From: Sequoia sempervirens
Taxonomy: Eukaryota; Streptophyta; Pinopsida; Cupressales; Cupressaceae
Assembly: GCA_007258455.2 (NCBI GenBank)
Contig: VDFB02358134.1
Location: 215,125,565 to 215,189,564, forward strand
Length of the DNA: 64,000 nt
Reading direction: 5' to 3'
Position 1 is the first letter of the stretch, and every line of letters starts with the position of its first letter. Below are positions 1 to 10,985 of this stretch, piece by piece. The notes under the pieces are model-generated. The model was not told the DNA's origin and did no database searches. It saw nothing but the letters and a program-made list of their open reading frames with translations. The position numbers were made by a program, and so were the translations under genes.

Positions 1-222
1 GTGATTAGAAAACCAGACCCATTTTTATTTGTTATACACCCTTAGGACTTAGTAATCAAAGTATCCTCTCCCCTTGCGCTTTCAAGTGATCCTGGGTGTA
101 AGAGAAATGGTTACTAACTCTAGAACTTGGGCCTATTCTAGTGGGAAAAAGTACTCACCCCAGGACGACTCATACCGGTAGCACCCTGAACCCGAGGGAC
201 TTCCAGCTAGTATATAAAATTG

Positions 223-247
223 GATTCTTGGGGAAAGCCCAAGAATC
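223..247 (+). other. Leader hairpin 1
   Basis: GATTCTTGGG (223-232) and CCCAAGAATC (238-247) form a perfect 10 bp stem around the loop GAAAG. It lies in the G1 leader and recurs in similar form at 441-467. Confidence 0.6.
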
Positions 248-440
248 ATGTGTATGGTTTTGATGAGATGGATCCAAAATGGGACTCTCACCACATGGAT
301 CATGCCCTACAAATGTAATGCCCTTACTAAACACCTATTGTTTTAGAGGCCAACCATTTTTAGCCATTGCTTGATATAGTGCAGGGTATAGTATCATGCC
401 CGAAGACACTCACTATTGATCCCCTTGAGTAGAGATAGCA

Positions 441-467
441 ATTCTTGGGAAGTCACTACCCAAGAAT
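441..467 (+). other. Leader hairpin 2
   Basis: ATTCTTGGG (441-449) pairs with CCCAAGAAT (459-467) across a 9-base loop. The stem sequence is the same as in hairpin 1, although the surrounding bases differ. Confidence 0.6.
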
Positions 468-819
468 CCAAATTTGGTGTGCCCAAATGATGTTAATGAG
501 CCATGGAGGGGAGCTAGTGCCACCAAAATTCTAAGCTATCCGCTCTCGAGAAAGAGAGGTGTTCTGCACCAATCCGGGGTATATCGGTGGGCTATATCAA
601 GTATACAAACCCTTGGCCTATTGGCCTATTAGGATTGTACTTGTCTTATGTGCGCTTGCTTACACTCAAAACATCGTGCTTGTCAAGTGCTTGCTGGATT
701 TTTCAACATTATTCACCACATTTACACTCCTGGACAAAAAATTCAACATTAGACATATCATATTTGCTCTCAATACATCAAGAAACTCAATTTTAACAAA
801 CTGTGTTGCAACTATTGAA

Positions 820-1110
820 ATGCATTCGTTGTTCTGAAACACATCTAAAAATACTGAGACACAATCGCACTGTTAAACTGCATTTGATCCCACAAACACT
901 GCATCTGTCTACATCACGACGCATATGAACCTCACAAAGTCGCATCTACAAAGTCTTGTCACATTTTTTAGTCCCACAACCGCATTCGCTTAAACCGAAA
1001 TGCATTTGCAATACTGTGACACATTTGAGGTCTCAAACAATGCATTTTCCTGACAAAAGCAAAATCTTCATACAAGTCCAAACTGAGTCTAAATCCTGTC
1101 AATATTTTGT
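820..1110 (+). repeat. Degenerate GCATTTG / GACACAATCG array in the G1 leader
   Basis: The words GCAT(T/C)TG, CGCAT and GACACA(A/T)T recur every 20-35 bases without a strict unit. The same vocabulary appears at 17480-17900 (reverse orientation), 21060-21420 and 58920-59210, in each case just before a PMD relic. Here it precedes gag instead. Confidence 0.45.
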
Positions 1111-1856
1111 CAAACACTGTTTCCAAGGGGATTTTATCATAAACCAACTTTGAAATTTCTCAAAAATTTTAATCATTAGTTTGCATTATTGACCATAGTC
1201 TTCATCCTTCAAATTTTTAGTTGCATACATTAGGCATTAGCTTGACCCTAGGTTTTCATCCTTGCATACTTTGGATTAGGTTAATCTCAGTATAATTTGA
1301 AGCGTCATTGCTTTCAAAACTAGGTTATCTTGGACTTAATCATCATTCCCTTTTTTAGTCATTGTCCCTTTTGTGAGATTTTTCCAACTCAACATTCTAG
1401 TTAGGAAAACTCACTAGTCATTTTGACCTTGTCATTTTGTCATTTTCAACAAGTCCTTTAGTAACTGAAATCGAAAACAAAGATTGAGCTTAGAAGTGTT
1501 TAGGTATCCTTTTCTCCAAATTACATTCTAGTATATACCTTGCATATTTTATTCCCAAAAATACAAAAATATTATTCATCCTAGTCGTCATTTTGAACCT
1601 AGACCTTGCATTTATCATATTAAGTCCTTAGTCAACATTACCATCTTAGTCCTCATTCGACATTTTGGCTTTGACAACCTCGTCATCTTACATCAATCAT
1701 TTCCTTGGACAAACGTCATCATCACCTAGTCATCCTAGTTGGAATTTTCTTTAGAAAGAATAGTCTTGCATTGTCATCCTTGCATTTAGTTGTCATTTTC
1801 ACTTCAGCAATCTCATTTTATTGTGGAAACTAGACTCCAAAGACAAAAATGAAAAA

Positions 1857-4446
1857 ATGGCAAATTTTGGACAAAAATCCACTTCCAATGTTAACAATCC
1901 CACGTATGACCCAAATTGGAAATTTGACAACCCATTTAGAAACACAAATAATCAACCTCTCACGGCCATACCATCCTCGTCAAACAGTCCCTTTGAACCA
2001 TTCTTACGTAAGGATGAATACAGACAAATACTTGAGGAAAACCTAGAGGTAGCAGCACAAGATCTAGAGGCCTCTCAATTCGTGGAACAAATGGTCCTAT
2101 ATGATAGAGACAGATATTTGGCCATACTCTTAAGTCAAGGAGCTAAGTTACCCCATGGATTTGACATTAACACGTTGAGATCAAAATATCCTAACCTGAA
2201 TGTCAACAACGCGCATAACAAGTCAAATAGTGGTCAAACTCCAAACACTACGAGCAATACCTTTTTTGATGCTACAACGACCATGAATGCTACCTCCAAC
2301 ATTCCAAACACCTCCAATTCAATAAATGCTACATCCATTGGAGGATCACAATTTGTCACAGTGCCCACAATATCCACAACACCATCATAATTAGCTAGAA
2401 CCACCTTTGGCTCCTCGGTAGTGTGGGCAAGTTATTCCAATCCTCTCTTTACCACTACAGTAAATGCCACGGGGGCATCATCAAGTCATACAAATCCTTC
2501 GTTGACAACTACGTCTAGTACCATGAGTACACCTCCTTCATATCCTCTCATTGGTATCTCACAAAATCCTTTGGGTGGAGGTAAAAGACGTATCTTTATT
2601 CAAGGACAACAAAAAAATGTTAACACATCAACACAGTCCAATACCATCAAATCCCAAGGACAAAATACGACCATTCCCCTTGTCCAAACCCAACAATTTG
2701 GACAAGGCAGTCAACACACACAACCTATGGCATCATTCACAAATCAAAATGTTCACAGTCACGATATTCCCCAAATATCGACCCAAATGGCTAGGGGACA
2801 CATCCCAACATACGCATCCCATATTCATACTCACCAACATACTCCCAATCCAAACTTTCAATACCAACAACACACGAATCCAAACACATCATACATGCCA
2901 CAACAACATATACCTTCACAATGTGCTAACATCCACTCACAACAAAAGGGGACATATGGCGTACCAATCAATCCAGTGTATGGGACCACAAATGACCCTA
3001 TAATAGATGCCTTACAAGCAAAACTGATGGGTCTAGAGAAGACCATAGAAAATATACAGATATCTGGCAAGAAATCAGAAGTGTCATATGATCTATCTGT
3101 ATATCCCTTCGACATGAACTTATACATGCAATCATTTCCTCTGAGATATGTGTCACCTAATTTTACTAAGTACAGAGGAAAGACAAACCCTATCAAACAT
3201 GTCTGAGAATTTGCAACCAATTGTATGGATGTCACCTATGAACAAACGTACTTGATGAGACTCTTTTCTAAAAGTCTCGTAGGTCCTGCCCTCGAATGGT
3301 TTTCCACTCAAAAGGATATCCAAACATGGGGTGAGCTTAAATACAAATTCATAAAAAATTACATGTACAACATTTACATGGACACTTATATTACTAGCTT
3401 ATGCAATCTCACGCAAGAGGATGTTGGTGAAACATTCATCCCATTCTTTCAAAAATGGAGAAGTCTAGCTAGTCGGTGTCACATTGACATACCCAAAAAG
3501 GAAAAGGTGGACATGTTCATTCAAACACTTCTAGGACCCTTAAAATATGCATTGCAAGTGCATTGTTGCACAACCTTCATGAACCTAGTAAAAAAGGTGT
3601 CCAAATTGAGAAATCCCTTATCAGAAAGGGAGAGCTAAGATATGGTCCTAAAAACACAAACACAAATCCTCCCACTAACAAAAATAAGTACTAGGTCAAA
3701 AATGAACACATTACAAATTATGGTGTTGTTGACGCCAAGGCTGCAAACACTATGGGTCCTGTACTAGCTCTAAAATGGATTCAACTGCAAAACAAACCAA
3801 CAACGATATTGACACCCCCTACCAATGTCCCTTCAAATAACCAAAGCGGCCAAAATAATCAAGGACAATATTGTCAGATGAGACAATTCCCCAGGGGTCG
3901 CACATACACTCCCTTGGGTGAGCCCATCGAGGAAGTCCTCAAGAAATGCCTCTAGAATGGTGTCATCACACTTCAAGAACCAAAACCATATGACCCAAGA
4001 CATTGCAAACAAGCTTGGTGGGATGATAATGCATTTTGTGATTATCATCGAGCAAAAGAACATAAAACTTCTACTTGTCGACAACTGAAAAAACTGGTAC
4101 AAGACCTTATCGAGAATCGTATCATTGAGGTAGGTGGGCCACAATTTTCCTCTAATTCAGATCATACCATTCATAAGAACCCACTGCAAGACCATGGTTC
4201 TAATAATGCTTTCGTGCCAAGTCCAACGATAAACAATAATCAAGCAAATTTCTCCCGCACCAAGTATGACTATTCTGGTGGAGCCACTATAAATAATATC
4301 TGAACTGATAATGAATGTGTCAATACCATCACAATTAAGAGAGCACCCCAATGCAATGCTACTACTCGAAGTGGCAAGGTCACCATAGTTGGTTTGCCTC
4401 CCGCTAGGCAACCTAAAATAACCATACATGGTCCATCTCCTAAACA
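1857..4446 (+). pseudogene. G1 gag (capsid and zinc-knuckle region), broken
   Basis: Gag packages the element RNA into cytoplasmic virus-like particles. The ATG at 1857 is the first in the frame and begins MANFGQKSTS; upstream codons are open but have no ATG. The N-terminal half is rich in Asn, Thr, Ser and Gln (to about 3050). The capsid core follows at about 3090-3638, with FTKYRGKTNPIKHV, ALEWFSTQ and FIPFFQKWRSLASRC typical of the retrotransposon gag family. A C-x2-H-type knuckle (CDYHRAKEHKTSTCRQLKK) lies near 4037-4093. In-frame stops fall at 2388, 3204 and 3636, and the frame changes between 3638 and 3752 and again near 4430. It cannot make a full protein. Confidence 0.85.
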
Positions 4447-5561
4447 ATCACAACCGGGCTCATCCACAAAGCAATGGTAACCCTAACCTTATCGACCAGC
4501 TTGGCAAAACTCCCACGCAAATTTCTATACTCAAGCTACTTCGCATCTCTCCCATGCATAAGGCTATACTGGATAAAACCCTGCAAGATTCGTCAATCCC
4601 TAAGGATATTAATGTCAACCAATTTGAGACCATGGTGGGATATCTCACTACGCCTCACCATGTCACTTTTTTTTATCAAGACTACTCGTCTCCTAAGACT
4701 AACCATAATGATGCATTACACACTGAAACTTTCATCCATAATCACATAGTTAGAAGAGTTTTAGTAGATGGCAGAGCAGAATTGAACATATGCTCCTTGA
4801 AATCGGTTAAGGCTCTAGGATTTTATGATGCATGTGTGGACCCTACAAAGAGTATAGTGATAAAATCATATGATGATGAAGAATGCTCTTCACGAGAAGT
4901 TATGTCTCTTCCTATCAAAGTGGGACCAGTCATTGTGGATACAACTTTCTAGGTCCTGGATCTAGAGTTACGTTACAACATCTTGCTCAGTTGCCCATGG
5001 ATTCATGCCTTAAAATCCCTTCCATCCACATATCACCAATGCTTAAAATATCCATTTGATGATACAAAAATAAACATATATAGAGACCCTGACCCTTTCC
5101 AATATTGTACCAACCTAAGGGGTATTTTTGCAAATCGAGTGCCTATTAACCGAGAAGCATCTGGCTCCTCTTCTTCCAAATACATTGACCCATCCACACT
5201 CGCATCATCTTCAACGTCCACTCTGTCCATGTCTTCCACCACACCACCATCTTCCACAAACCCTAAGGATGAGACCACTGTCAAGATCTAGGACCCAGGC
5301 TATGGAGAATTCAAACTACATACAACATATAGCATAACAACAATACCCAAGTCTCTGAAGGTCTATGGTCAGCCATGTTTTAGAATGGAACCCAAAGAAA
5401 TTTTCAAAGTTCCACCAAAAATAGTTTTCATCAAATGGGGAGACATGAGTAACGAGGACCTGGTTGATATTACAGGATGGCTCTATAAGGAAATGGCAGA
5501 CCTACCCCCATTACCAGTAAAGAAATATGGCAAGGGATATGACATAATGAAGGCTAAGGGC
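4447..5561 (+). pseudogene. G1 retropepsin and start of G-patch region, interrupted by N1
   Basis: The aspartic protease would cut the gag-pol polyprotein. The frame reads through a retropepsin-like core near 4745-5010: VRRVLVDGRAELNICS carries the presumed catalytic Asp, and LLSCPWIHAL marks the C-terminal end of the fold. Stops occur after TTF (about 4950) and after TVKI (about 5289). A Ser/Thr-rich linker follows, then MEPKEIFKVPPKIVFIKWGD and a G-patch-like start (KKYGKGYDIMKAKG) that is cut by N1 at 5561 and resumes at 8083. The canonical DTG/DSG is DGR here, so activity is doubtful even without the stops. Confidence 0.75.
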
Positions 5562-5841
5562 TGTTGGTGTAGTTAATATTTAATTACACTTTAGCATAAG
5601 TTTACTTAGGAATATTTAATTCCTAAGTTATAGGTTTTATCCTTATCTTGTTGAGCTACCTTGTTGCTCAAGATAAGATTAGGTTTATGCATCTTTGCTT
5701 TTATAAAGAAAATCATTATCTTGTAATTATGGTACTTCGAATATATCAATTTGTACATCTTTTGCAAATCTCTGCTTTTTCATTTTTCTCTTCTGTGGAA
5801 GGTGATTTTTCTGGTTTGCAATCAGATCTTTGTTTCTAACA
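5562..5841 (+). repeat. N1 5' LTR
   Basis: It begins TGTTGG and ends TAACA, and matches 7804-8082 along its length. A TATA box (TATAAAG, 5702-5708) lies in the middle; the 3' copy has lost it (TTTTTAAAG). Confidence 0.9.
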
Positions 5842-5853
5842 TGGTATCAGAGC
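5842..5853 (+). other. N1 primer-binding site (initiator Met tRNA type)
   Basis: TGGTATCAGAGC follows the LTR with no spacer. This is the well-known complement of the 3' end of plant initiator methionine tRNA used by many plant LTR retrotransposons to prime minus-strand synthesis. Confidence 0.9.
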
Positions 5854-7145
5854 CTTGATTTGCAGCCCCTTCTCAATTTTTTTAGAGGAACACATTGCAG
5901 AGCTCGTTCGAGGTCCCTTAAGGGTTTCATTCCTTGAGCACATTTATGCAGCGTCTTGGATCAGATCGAGGTTTTCCATTGGATTCAGAGCACTGGAAAA
6001 AGTCAGAAATGACTTTTATTTCATTCATTTTCATCACCATTTGCTAGATCTACGAGGGTCTTGAGCTCAATAATTTTTTTGATAGATCTGGGGGTTGCTT
6101 GATTTTTGAAGCACTTTGGGCCTAAACGGACCTCGTCGTTGGATTCGAAGCACCCAAAAACCCCTATTTTGATATAAAATTAGTTCAATTTGGACATAGT
6201 CGTCCGGAGAGGAAAAAAATTCTCAAGCATTGTACGGCCCCCAGGCACAGTTCTTGAGGCACAGAAATCAAAAAAATATTTAAAAAATATTTAAAAAATC
6301 AAAAATTTTGAATGAAAATCTATGCGGCCAGTGTATTTGGTCACGCTGCCCACACACCACCGGGTGTCCACCGACCTGCCACCGCCCTTGGCAGGCACCA
6401 ACACCTCCACCAGCCTCCTCCGCTAAAGCACTACTTGGCCAATTCACAGCCCCCACAGGCTTATTTGACTTGTTGGAGGTTTTATCGGCAACTGAGAGCT
6501 GAGATCCACCCCCGCCAGCAGTTCATAGCATCCGCCCCAGTCACATGGGTGACCGGGGGCCGCGCCCAGTGCCCAGCCAACAGTCTCCAACCCCAGCCCC
6601 GATCACGTGGGTGACTAGGGGCTCCACCGCCGGCCTCTTTACTTCAGCCCCCTGGTCTACCCAGGCGACCAAGGGCCTTATTTTTTTAGCCCCTAAGGGC
6701 TTCTAAAGGCCAAATCAGACTTTTTTGGAGCACTTTCACAGAAACGGGTGTAACTTGGGCATACAGCGTCCTTTTTTTGCAAACAATATATCATCAAAAA
6801 TCTGTTTCGATGCTCTACGCAATGGTAAAGGTGTGATTTTTTGGTTTTTCATTTTTGATGTCTTTTTCAGCCTCAGAAGTTACATGTTTTCGTTTTCACT
6901 CCGGGAGACATATCTTTTGACTCGCTTATCCGTTTTTCATGATTTTTGTGGCGTTGGAAAGCTAGTTTCAGCCTTTATGTAGATATGAGGTATTTTTATG
7001 CATATTTTTACCTGATTTTATGCATGCATTTATTTTTGTTTCGTGCACTACGTTTGCATTTTTTCTTATGTTCCTGTAGTTTTGCATTCTCTCCTTCTGT
7101 AATCATTGGGTATTGTAATAACGAACTGATATAAATTTCCATTAA

Positions 7146-7151
7146 GGGGGG
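7146..7151 (+). other. Internal G-run of N1
   Basis: TTAAGGGGGGTTCTTGC lies about 650 bp before the 3' polypurine tract. N2 keeps the same run on - near 57151-57156 (CATCAGGGGGGCTTCTTGC), so it is conserved between two diverged copies. It could be an internal second-strand primer, but that is only a guess. Confidence 0.4.
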
Positions 7152-7797
7152 TTCTTGCATCCATATTTCATATTGGTGACAACTCGCATGAGTTTTTCTG
7201 GTTTTCTGTTGTCTCCTTTTAACTTCTTTCTTGCTTAGTTGGACATATCTTTGGTTTGCTTCGGTTCACACTTCACATTGGTATTTTATGGTTCTTGTTC
7301 CGCATTGGTTCAAATTCTTCTCATTTAAGGGCCATGATTTTATGGTTAATATTTTAGAATCTTGATGGTACTCATCTTATGGGCAGTTTTAGTTTTAGTT
7401 TGGCATTGGCTTCAAGAGACACAACTTCTAGATTTTGTCATCATTATGGGTCCTTTCATCCTTTCATCTACTATTGCTTACAGATTCCAGGGTTGATCCA
7501 GTATGTGAGTTTCCATTGTTCCTTGGCATTAGGTCTACTATTGTATTTTTGATTCTGATATGGCATTTTGCAAACAAAAGTATATTTCCTTGCTTGTCGG
7601 GTTTGGGCTTCTAGTGTTGCTTCTTCAGAGTTCTTCCAGTGATTCTTCGCAGCAGTTCATCTCACTGAGGGGGGGTTTTTCCCATTGGGTTTTCTCTCTC
7701 TTTGCATTTGTACATGGGTACCTAATCAGACCTTTGTTGTTGGGACCCATCTCACATCTTTTGCATAATAATTTTCTTCTCCCTAAGTTGCACTTAT

Positions 7798-7803
7798 GGG
7801 GGG
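7798..7803 (+). other. N1 polypurine tract
   Basis: TTATGGGGGG abuts the TG of the 3' LTR, the expected place for the plus-strand primer. N2 has AAGAGGAGG at the same point. Confidence 0.75.
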
Positions 7804-8082
7804 TGTTGGTGTAATTAATATTTAATTACACTTTAGCATAAGTTTACTTAGGCATATTTAATTCCTAAGTTATAGGTTTTATCCTTATCTTGTTGAGCTA
7901 TCTTGTTTCTCAAGATAAGATTAGGTTTATGCATCGTTGCTTTTTAAAGCAAATCATTATCTTGTAATTATGGTACTTCGAATATATCAATTTGCACATC
8001 TTTTGCAAATCTTTGCTTTTTCATTTTTCTCTTCTGTGGAAGGTGATTTTTTCAGTTTGCAATTAGATCTTGGTTTCTAACA
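7804..8082 (+). repeat. N1 3' LTR
   Basis: It matches the 5' LTR at 5562-5841 with scattered substitutions, ends CTAACA and is followed directly by the target copy AGGGA. Confidence 0.9.
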
Positions 8083-9180
8083 AGGGATACAATGGCACTA
8101 GTGGCCTAGGAAGAAATAACTCTGGATGAAGAGAGCCCATAGAATCTTTCAAAATACCAAAATATCTTGGATTAGGGTATGGATTGCCTAACAATGATGA
8201 CCGATGTACCACTAGACTTTCAAGTGAGCACGTGCATGCTTCAGAAAGTGTCGAGACCACTAAGGAAACCTTCATCGAAATTGACTCCCAAGAGTGGGAA
8301 TTTGGCTCTCAAAGATCCTTAAGTGACTGTTGCCTCAATGATTTGTTTGTCGAAACGGGGGAGCTCACCTCTGAACAAAATTTTTGGCAAACATTTAAAA
8401 TTGATTAGGCACCAAATAGTCATAGTTTCATCTCCCTTCCCCATGAAATACAAACCCCACCATTTGAATCCCTTCAATCCAATCCATTTGAAGTACCAGA
8501 TGACATTGACAACAGTGACTCTAAGTCCTTCACCCCTTATTTTGACAATGAATATGAGACTAGTGAAGGGGAATATTGGATAGAGTTTGATGTGGAGTTG
8601 GATGATGATAATCTCATCTACAATATCATTGAATCCGTCTGCATGCTTTTTGCATCCTCCCCTCAATTCACCAACACTGGCAATCGCATTTCCCTAGTTT
8701 ATCCTCAACTAGTCGATTGGGACCAACAAGGCCTGCCAGTCCTAGACACCTTTCAGAATGATGAGGCAATTGTAGAGTTTATGGGATTACGTGAGGGCAT
8801 ACCCAGTGGTGATCACAAGGTAGCATTCACCATTGATCTATATTGTGTGGCCTACTTCAGCGAGACTACTCTATCCTCCAGTCACAAAATTAAAAATAAG
8901 AATAAAGCAAAAAATGAAATGTCTTTAGGTGAAAATCGAAAGGCACCTTCTGATGACAAAAAAGTAAAAACAAAGGACGTATCTGTGGGTGAAAACCTCT
9001 CCGAGGTGCCCAAAGATGGAGGACTGGACTTTCTTCCCATAGCTCAAGAGAAATCAGCAATGCTTATAGAGGACACCATAGAAGACAACATATCAACAAC
9101 TGAAGATCCCAAAATGGTCCTCTTTACTACATCCTTGACTGAAGAAGAGAGACCATAATTTCACAAATTCTTTGCAGAAC
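8083..9180 (+). pseudogene. G1 polyprotein: rest of G-patch and linker to RT
   Basis: Coding resumes after N1 in the same frame as before it: N1 plus its 5 bp target copy adds 2526 bp, a multiple of three. The first codons complete a G-patch-like glycine pattern (YNGTSGLGRN), a domain known next to protease in some retroelements. The remainder is an acidic linker (SEGEYWIEFDVELDDDN near 8567-8611) with a Lys-rich stretch near 8890-8980. Stops occur at about 8124 and 8406. The block ends at FHKFFAERKFNFAWSYVGMP, the usual lead-in to RT in Tat elements. Confidence 0.7.
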
Positions 9181-10607
9181 GTAAATTCAACTTCGCATGG
9201 TCCTATGTTGGCATGCCAAGATTAGACCCAGAACTAGTTCTGCACCATCTACCACTATTGCCTAATGCCAAACCAATTAAACAGAAGCTACGTAAAATGC
9301 ATCGTCAGGTTGCTTTATTGGTCAAGGCTGAGTTGAAGAAACTTCTAGACGTTGGGTTCATATGGTCTATTGACTATGCTGAATGGATATCGAACCTAGT
9401 GCCAGTAACAAAGCCAAATGTGATGATTTGTGTCTACATAGATTTTAGAGACCTAAATAAGGCATGCCAAAAATATGACTTTCCTTTACCGAATATTGAT
9501 ATCATAATTGACCTCACAGCAGGATATGAGATGTTGTCCCTCATGGATGGTTTCTCCAGCTATAATCAGATTCGTATTTCCCCTGAAGAACAGCATAAAA
9601 CAACATTCACTTTCCCTTGGGGTACATATTGTTGGAATGTCATTCCATTTGGTCTTAAAAATGCAGGTGCCACATATCAGAGGGCTATGACCACAATATT
9701 TCATGACATGATGCATAAAATAATGGAAGATTATGTAGATGACCTTTTGTCTAAATTAGTAACAAGAAAGGATCATCTGAAGGTGTTAGACACAATTTTC
9801 AAGAGACTAGAAGAATACAAAGTCTGATTGAATCCTAAGAAATGTGTCTTCGATGTAACATCAGGTAAACTCTTGGGATACATAGTTTCTCAAAGAGGCA
9901 TTGAGGTCAATCTAGCAAAAGTAAAATCCATCATAGACATGCCTCTGCCCAAAGGAATCAGTTAACTCAGAACCCTACAAGGCAGGGTACAATCTATTCA
10001 GCACTTCATAGCCCAATTGGCCAATAAATTCCAACCATTCCAATATCTTCTGCACAAAGGTATCCCCTTTGTGTGGACTGATAAATGCCAAGAAGCCTTT
10101 CAACAAATAAAAGACTACTTACTTTCACCGCCAATCCTCATGCCACCCATTCACAGAAAACCATTGATCCTATACATCTCTGCCACTAATTCAGCACCAA
10201 GGGCATTACTAGCGTAGAATGACCAAGAAGAAAAAGAAAGAGCTATATATTATATCAGTTGGAAATTGGTTGGGTATGAACTGAACTACAAATCAATTGA
10301 ATGGGATTGTCTAGCTATGGTCTTTGCAGCCTAGAATCTAAGACATTATATGTTAAGCCATCAGACACAACTAGTAGCAAAGATCGATCCCCTCAAATAA
10401 TTGTTAAGTTGGGTAGCATTAACGGGACGTTTGCAAAAATGGGTCATGATTCTACGCGAATATGATATTCAATATGTAGAAAGAAAGGCAATAAAAGGAC
10501 AAATCATAGCAGACCAGCTGGTGGATGCACCTTTACAAAGTGATCACCCATTAGTGGACGATTTTCCAAATGAGTCGATATTCCATACAAAACCAAAGTC
10601 TCCCTAG
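9181..10607 (+). pseudogene. G1 reverse transcriptase and first RNase H
   Basis: The RT would copy element RNA into DNA inside the particle. Landmarks are KLRKMHRQVALLVKAEL (about 9280), FRDLNKA (about 9442), the palm segment with GTYCWNVIPFGLKNAGATYQ (about 9621) and the catalytic YVDDLL at 9732-9749. Thumb and connection follow with stops at about 9825 and 9963. The RNase H fold (LILYISATNSAPRALLA to VERKAIKGQIIADQL) lacks the usual catalytic Asp after LILY. That is typical of the first RNase H in Tat elements, where a second domain takes over. Further stops occur near 10216, 10333 and 10398. Confidence 0.9.
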
Positions 10608-10985
10608 AGGCTATACTTTGATGGATCCCACACTAATCATGGCTCAGGGGTAGGAATCCTATTCATCACCCCTCAAGGAGACTCCATTCCTAAGTCTTTC
10701 CACATTACTTTCCCATGCAAAAATAATGTGGCGAAATATGAGGCAATAGTTACAACACTTAGAATGGCAATAAAATGGAAAATCAGATCATTACATGTCT
10801 ATGGGGATTCTCAGTTAGTCATCAACCAAGTTAATGATGACTACGACACAAAATATGAGAAGCTGATGTCCTACAAATGAATGGTTGACAGTTTCCAAAC
10901 GTACTTTCATATGGTAACTTTTGAAATTTTTTTGAGAACACAAAACAAGGCAGCAAATGCAATGGCTACAATAGGCTCTCTCCTC
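10608..10985 (+). pseudogene. G1 second (archaeal-type) RNase H
   Basis: This extra RNase H marks the Tat lineage. It shows YFDGSHTNHGSG (first Asp, about 10617), NNVAKYEAIV (Glu, about 10726) and YGDSQLVINQV (second Asp, about 10800), so the catalytic acids can still be read. A stop sits at about 10878. It would remove RNA from the RNA-DNA hybrid during reverse transcription. The same domain in G2 has lost its first Asp and is split by T1. Confidence 0.85.

Larger units (their letters stand above)
1..1856 (+). other. G1 untranslated leader
   Basis: There is no credible coding sequence before the gag ATG at 1857; the short open frames here show no family resemblance. The stretch holds two related hairpins (223-247 and 441-467), a GCATT/GACACA-rich array (about 820-1110), and from about 1200 many loose repeats of the words TCATTTTG and TAGTCATT. 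A long untranslated leader before gag is normal for this element class. I see no LTR end or primer-binding site, so the leader begins outside the window. Confidence 0.55.
5562..8082 (+). mobile_element. N1: non-autonomous LTR element with no visible protein, nested in G1
   Basis: The element is 2521 bp and complete. It has a 280 bp 5' LTR and 279 bp 3' LTR (TGTTGGTGTA...TCTAACA), a primer-binding site immediately after the 5' LTR, and a G-run polypurine tract immediately before the 3' LTR. Flanking target copies are AGGGC (5557-5561) and AGGGA (8083-8087), one mismatch in five. The 1962 bp interior has only short open frames with no gag, protease, RT or integrase motifs and a GC-rich stretch at 6320-6660. 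By eye the two LTRs differ at about 14 positions, so the insertion is not recent. LTR termini and the Met-tRNA-type primer site resemble Ty1/copia elements, but with no coding region the superfamily is uncertain. N2 (47531-57474) is a second copy. Confidence 0.88.

Noticed and set aside
559..837. Open frame of 92 codons in the G1 leader
   Set aside because: No family motif, overlaps an untranslated leader, and composition matches flanking non-coding sequence.
6308..6614. Pro/His-rich open frames inside N1
   Set aside because: They lie in a GC-rich patch where two frames are open at once; no gag motif and not kept in the visible part of N2.
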